Source: Clostridiales bacterium (GTDB taxonomy: Bacteria; Bacillota; Clostridia; Tissierellales; Sedimentibacteraceae). Taken from it: a DNA stretch of 7,066 bases. The notes under the pieces were generated by a model. That model made no database searches and was not told where the DNA came from. It worked only from the letters and a program-made list of their open reading frames with translations. The translations under genes and the position numbers were made by a program. How positions within the stretch are numbered: the stretch's first letter is position 1; each line of letters starts with the position of its first letter. Shown one piece after another: positions 4,967 to 7,066 of the stretch. The stretch covers positions 1 through 7,066 of the forward strand of contig DNNV01000061.1 in NCBI GenBank assembly GCA_003497505.1, written 5' to 3'.

Positions 4967-7066
4967 ATGAGAAAGCAGACTAAAAGCATTACTAACCTTC
5001 AGAATAAAAAGAGAATGTTAGTATTTTTGCTTTGCTTTTTTTTGGGAACAGTTGGATTGGTGGTAAGGCTCGGCTTTATTCAGATAATCGGCGGCGAGGA
5101 ATACAAGAAGCAGGCCATGGAAAACTGGTCAAGAGATATTATCATCAGTGCCAAAAGAGGAACAATTTATGACGTAAAAGGAAAGAAGCTTGCCGTGAGC
5201 ATAAATTCAAACACTGTCACATGCTTCCCTGCTGATGTTAAGAAGTCTGTCCAGGTTAATGAGGAGGATTCGAAGCAGGAAGGCAGCGGGGGGCTGCTCA
5301 CATATATTCTGAAGAAAATGAACAAATCAATGTTCAGCTCAAATAAATCCACGGCGGCAGAATCAATTCCTGTCAATCTTAAATCTCCCGAGGAAACGGC
5401 GAAGATACTTTCAGAAATATTGGAAATGGAATATGAAGAGGTATACAAAAAAATAACCTCCAATTACAGCTATGTTGTTTTGAAGAAATGGATTACCGAT
5501 GAGCAGGCGCAAAAAATCAGAGAGTCCGAGCTAAGCGGTATAAATATAATAGAGGATAATAAACGAATATATCCTTACGGAAATTTTGCACCATATGTGC
5601 TTGGCTTTACAAATGTGGACCAGGATGGACTGTATGGTGTTGAAGCCACATACAACGATTATCTCACAGGAATTCCCGGCAGGACGGTGTTCAATAAGGA
5701 TGCTCACGGAAGAGAACTCCCATTCGGATACAACGAGTATTATGAACCGGAGGATGGCTTGGGAGTGGTTCTTACCATAGATGAGGTAATACAGCACTAT
5801 TCGGAGTCGGCAGCTGAAAAGCTTATGAAGGACTACAATGCCAAGAGAGTCACCATAATTGTTATGGACCCAAACAACGGGGATATACTTGCCATGTCGT
5901 CAAAGCCGGACTATGATCCCAATGACCCCAAAAAACCAATAGATGAAATAATACAGCAGGAATGGTCGACACTGCCCAGTGAAGAGCTTCAGAAGGCTTG
6001 GTTTGACATGTGGAGAAATCCTGCAGTAAACGATATTTATGAACCGGGATCCACATTTAAGCTTCTGACTACTGCCATTGCCCTGGAGGAAAACAAAGCA
6101 ACGCCAAATACCACATATTACTGCGACGGCTTTGTAAGGCAGATACCCGGTGAAAATATAAAATGCTGGAGATATTACAGACCACATGGACAGCAGACGC
6201 TGTCGGAGGCTATTCAGAACTCGTGCAATGACGCTCTGGCTGAAATGGGTTTAAACATTGGAAAGGACGCATTTTATAAATATTTAAAATCCTTCGGACT
6301 TGAGGAGCGCTCGGGGATTATGCTTAACGGTGAAGCGCTGGGACTTCTTAAAGAACCGATAAATATGAAGGATGTGGATGTTGTAACCCAGTCCTTCGGA
6401 CAGGGTGTTGCAATTACACCTATACAGCTGACGACTGCAGTGGCTGCCATATCAAACGGAGGAAAGTTACTTGAGCCTCGAATTGTAAAGCAGTTAATAG
6501 ACGAGGACGGAAATATTGTTAGAAATTTTGAATCTAAGGTAAGAAGAAATGTTATATCCAAGGAAACATCGCAGATGGTGCTTTCGATAATGAAGGATGT
6601 TGCAGAATCCGGAACGAAGCAGGCATACCGACCTGGTTACAGAATAGGCGGGAAATCAGGTACTGCGCAAAAAGTTATAGACGGAAGATATGTCGACGGA
6701 AAATTCATATCATCCTTCATTGGAGTTGCTCCCGTTGACGATCCGAAGGCTGTTGTACTGGTTATGGTTGACGAGCCCGACAGCAGCATAGGATACTACG
6801 GAAGCATTGTGGCAGGGCCTGCGTCAGCAGACCTACTGGAGAATATATTGAAATATTATGACGTAGAACCTATTTATACAGAAGAGGAGTTAGGAAAGGT
6901 TGAGGCACAGACTGTTTTGGTTCCAAGCCTGCTTGGACTTACAATAGGTGAGGCAACAGATAAACTCATAGCTGCTGGGCTTGAAAGCAATATAACAATT
7001 GAGGTTGATGCCGACAGGACGGTAAAATCTCAGTTCCCGAAGGCAGGAGAAAAGGTAGTTAAACAT
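4967..7066 (+). CDS. ftsI: Class B penicillin-binding protein with PASTA domain (FtsI/PBP2B/SpoVD family), 3'-truncated
   Basis: Membrane-anchored D,D-transpeptidase that crosslinks septal (or, in SpoVD-type members, spore cortex) peptidoglycan. The frame is open for 700 codons to the window edge. In order: a short basic cytoplasmic N-terminus, one uncleaved membrane anchor (about 17-33), the PBP dimerisation domain beginning around RDIIISAKRGTIYD (56-69), a transpeptidase domain (about 266-625) and the start of a PASTA domain from about residue 649 (VLVPSLLGLTIGEATDKL), cut at the edge. All catalytic motifs are present: STFK with nucleophile Ser362 and Lys365, SCN at 419-421, and KSGT at 563-566. 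KSG in place of KTG is an accepted family variant. An insertion of about 45 residues (94-139) breaks the dimerisation domain. The start is fixed by the G-rich site after ftsL. SpoVD and PBP2B cannot be separated without the C-terminus and the next gene; spoVD is an equally plausible symbol. Confidence 0.93.
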   Translation, partial: MRKQTKSITNLQNKKRMLVFLLCFFLGTVGLVVRLGFIQIIGGEEYKKQAMENWSRDIIISAKRGTIYDVKGKKLAVSINSNTVTCFPADVKKSVQVNEEDSKQEGSGGLLTYILKKMNKSMFSSNKSTAAESIPVNLKSPEETAKILSEILEMEYEEVYKKITSNYSYVVLKKWITDEQAQKIRESELSGINIIEDNKRIYPYGNFAPYVLGFTNVDQDGLYGVEATYNDYLTGIPGRTVFNKDAHGRELPFGYNEYYEPEDGLGVVLTIDEVIQHYSESAAEKLMKDYNAKRVTIIVMDPNNGDILAMSSKPDYDPNDPKKPIDEIIQQEWSTLPSEELQKAWFDMWRNPAVNDIYEPGSTFKLLTTAIALEENKATPNTTYYCDGFVRQIPGENIKCWRYYRPHGQQTLSEAIQNSCNDALAEMGLNIGKDAFYKYLKSFGLEERSGIMLNGEALGLLKEPINMKDVDVVTQSFGQGVAITPIQLTTAVAAISNGGKLLEPRIVKQLIDEDGNIVRNFESKVRRNVISKETSQMVLSIMKDVAESGTKQAYRPGYRIGGKSGTAQKVIDGRYVDGKFISSFIGVAPVDDPKAVVLVMVDEPDSSIGYYGSIVAGPASADLLENILKYYDVEPIYTEEELGKVEAQTVLVPSLLGLTIGEATDKLIAAGLESNITIEVDADRTVKSQFPKAGEKVVKH

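Noticed and set aside
5167..5463. Minus-strand and alternative-frame open frames inside the PBP gene (also around 5531-5797, 5862-6187 and 6274-6561)
   Set aside because: The plus-strand PBP frame is open through all of them with intact catalytic motifs; these are shadows.
6653..6664. KSGT in place of KTGT as a defective PBP active site
   Set aside because: KSG is a known functional variant, as in pneumococcal PBP2x; the STFK and SCN motifs are intact.
1..7066. Mobile elements, CRISPR arrays, tRNA or defence genes
   Set aside because: All sequence outside the six core genes amounts to short spacers and one 185-bp promoter region; no such signals were found.

Overview
The window looks like a core, vertically inherited stretch of a low-to-mid GC (about 40% by eye) Gram-positive chromosome, most likely a member of Clostridia (Bacillota). 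The evidence is the mraZ-rsmH-ftsL-PBP gene order, strong AGGAGG-type ribosome binding sites, a PASTA-containing SpoVD/FtsI-type penicillin-binding protein directly after ftsL, and the style of the proteins. The genus cannot be fixed from the sequence. I see no mobile element, CRISPR array, RNA gene or foreign cassette.

Layout. Bases 1-2138 hold the 3' nine-tenths of pheT (phenylalanyl-tRNA synthetase beta chain), cut at its N-terminus by the window edge. It converges on lgt (prolipoprotein diacylglyceryl transferase, minus strand, 2182-2913). A perfect 16-bp-stem hairpin with a T run on both strands lies between them and reaches into the lgt stop codon, so it can terminate both genes. A 185-bp divergent intergenic region (2914-3098) separates lgt from the start of the division and cell wall (dcw/mra) operon: mraZ (3099-3536), rsmH (3548-4477), ftsL-like (4480-4953) and a class B PBP (4967 to the window end, truncated in its PASTA domain). 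Gaps inside this operon are 2-13 bp, so it is probably one transcript.

How the genes work together. MraZ is the operon's own DNA-binding regulator. RsmH methylates 16S rRNA. FtsL and the PBP are partners in the septal peptidoglycan machinery. Lgt modifies lipoproteins in the same membrane. PheT belongs to translation and is only a neighbour.

The most interesting part is the lgt/mraZ intergenic region. It holds a consensus sigma-A promoter for lgt, an extended -10 promoter for mraZ, one perfect DnaA box (TTATCCACA) plus two one-mismatch boxes, and a 21-bp imperfect tandem duplication that covers first the mraZ -10 box and then the mraZ ribosome binding site and start codon. This suggests, but does not prove, joint control of the division operon by DnaA and MraZ. 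The genes themselves are ordinary; the departures worth checking are an altered RFEKG-type motif in PheT, an insertion in the PBP N-terminal domain and a hydrophobic C-terminal tail on FtsL.
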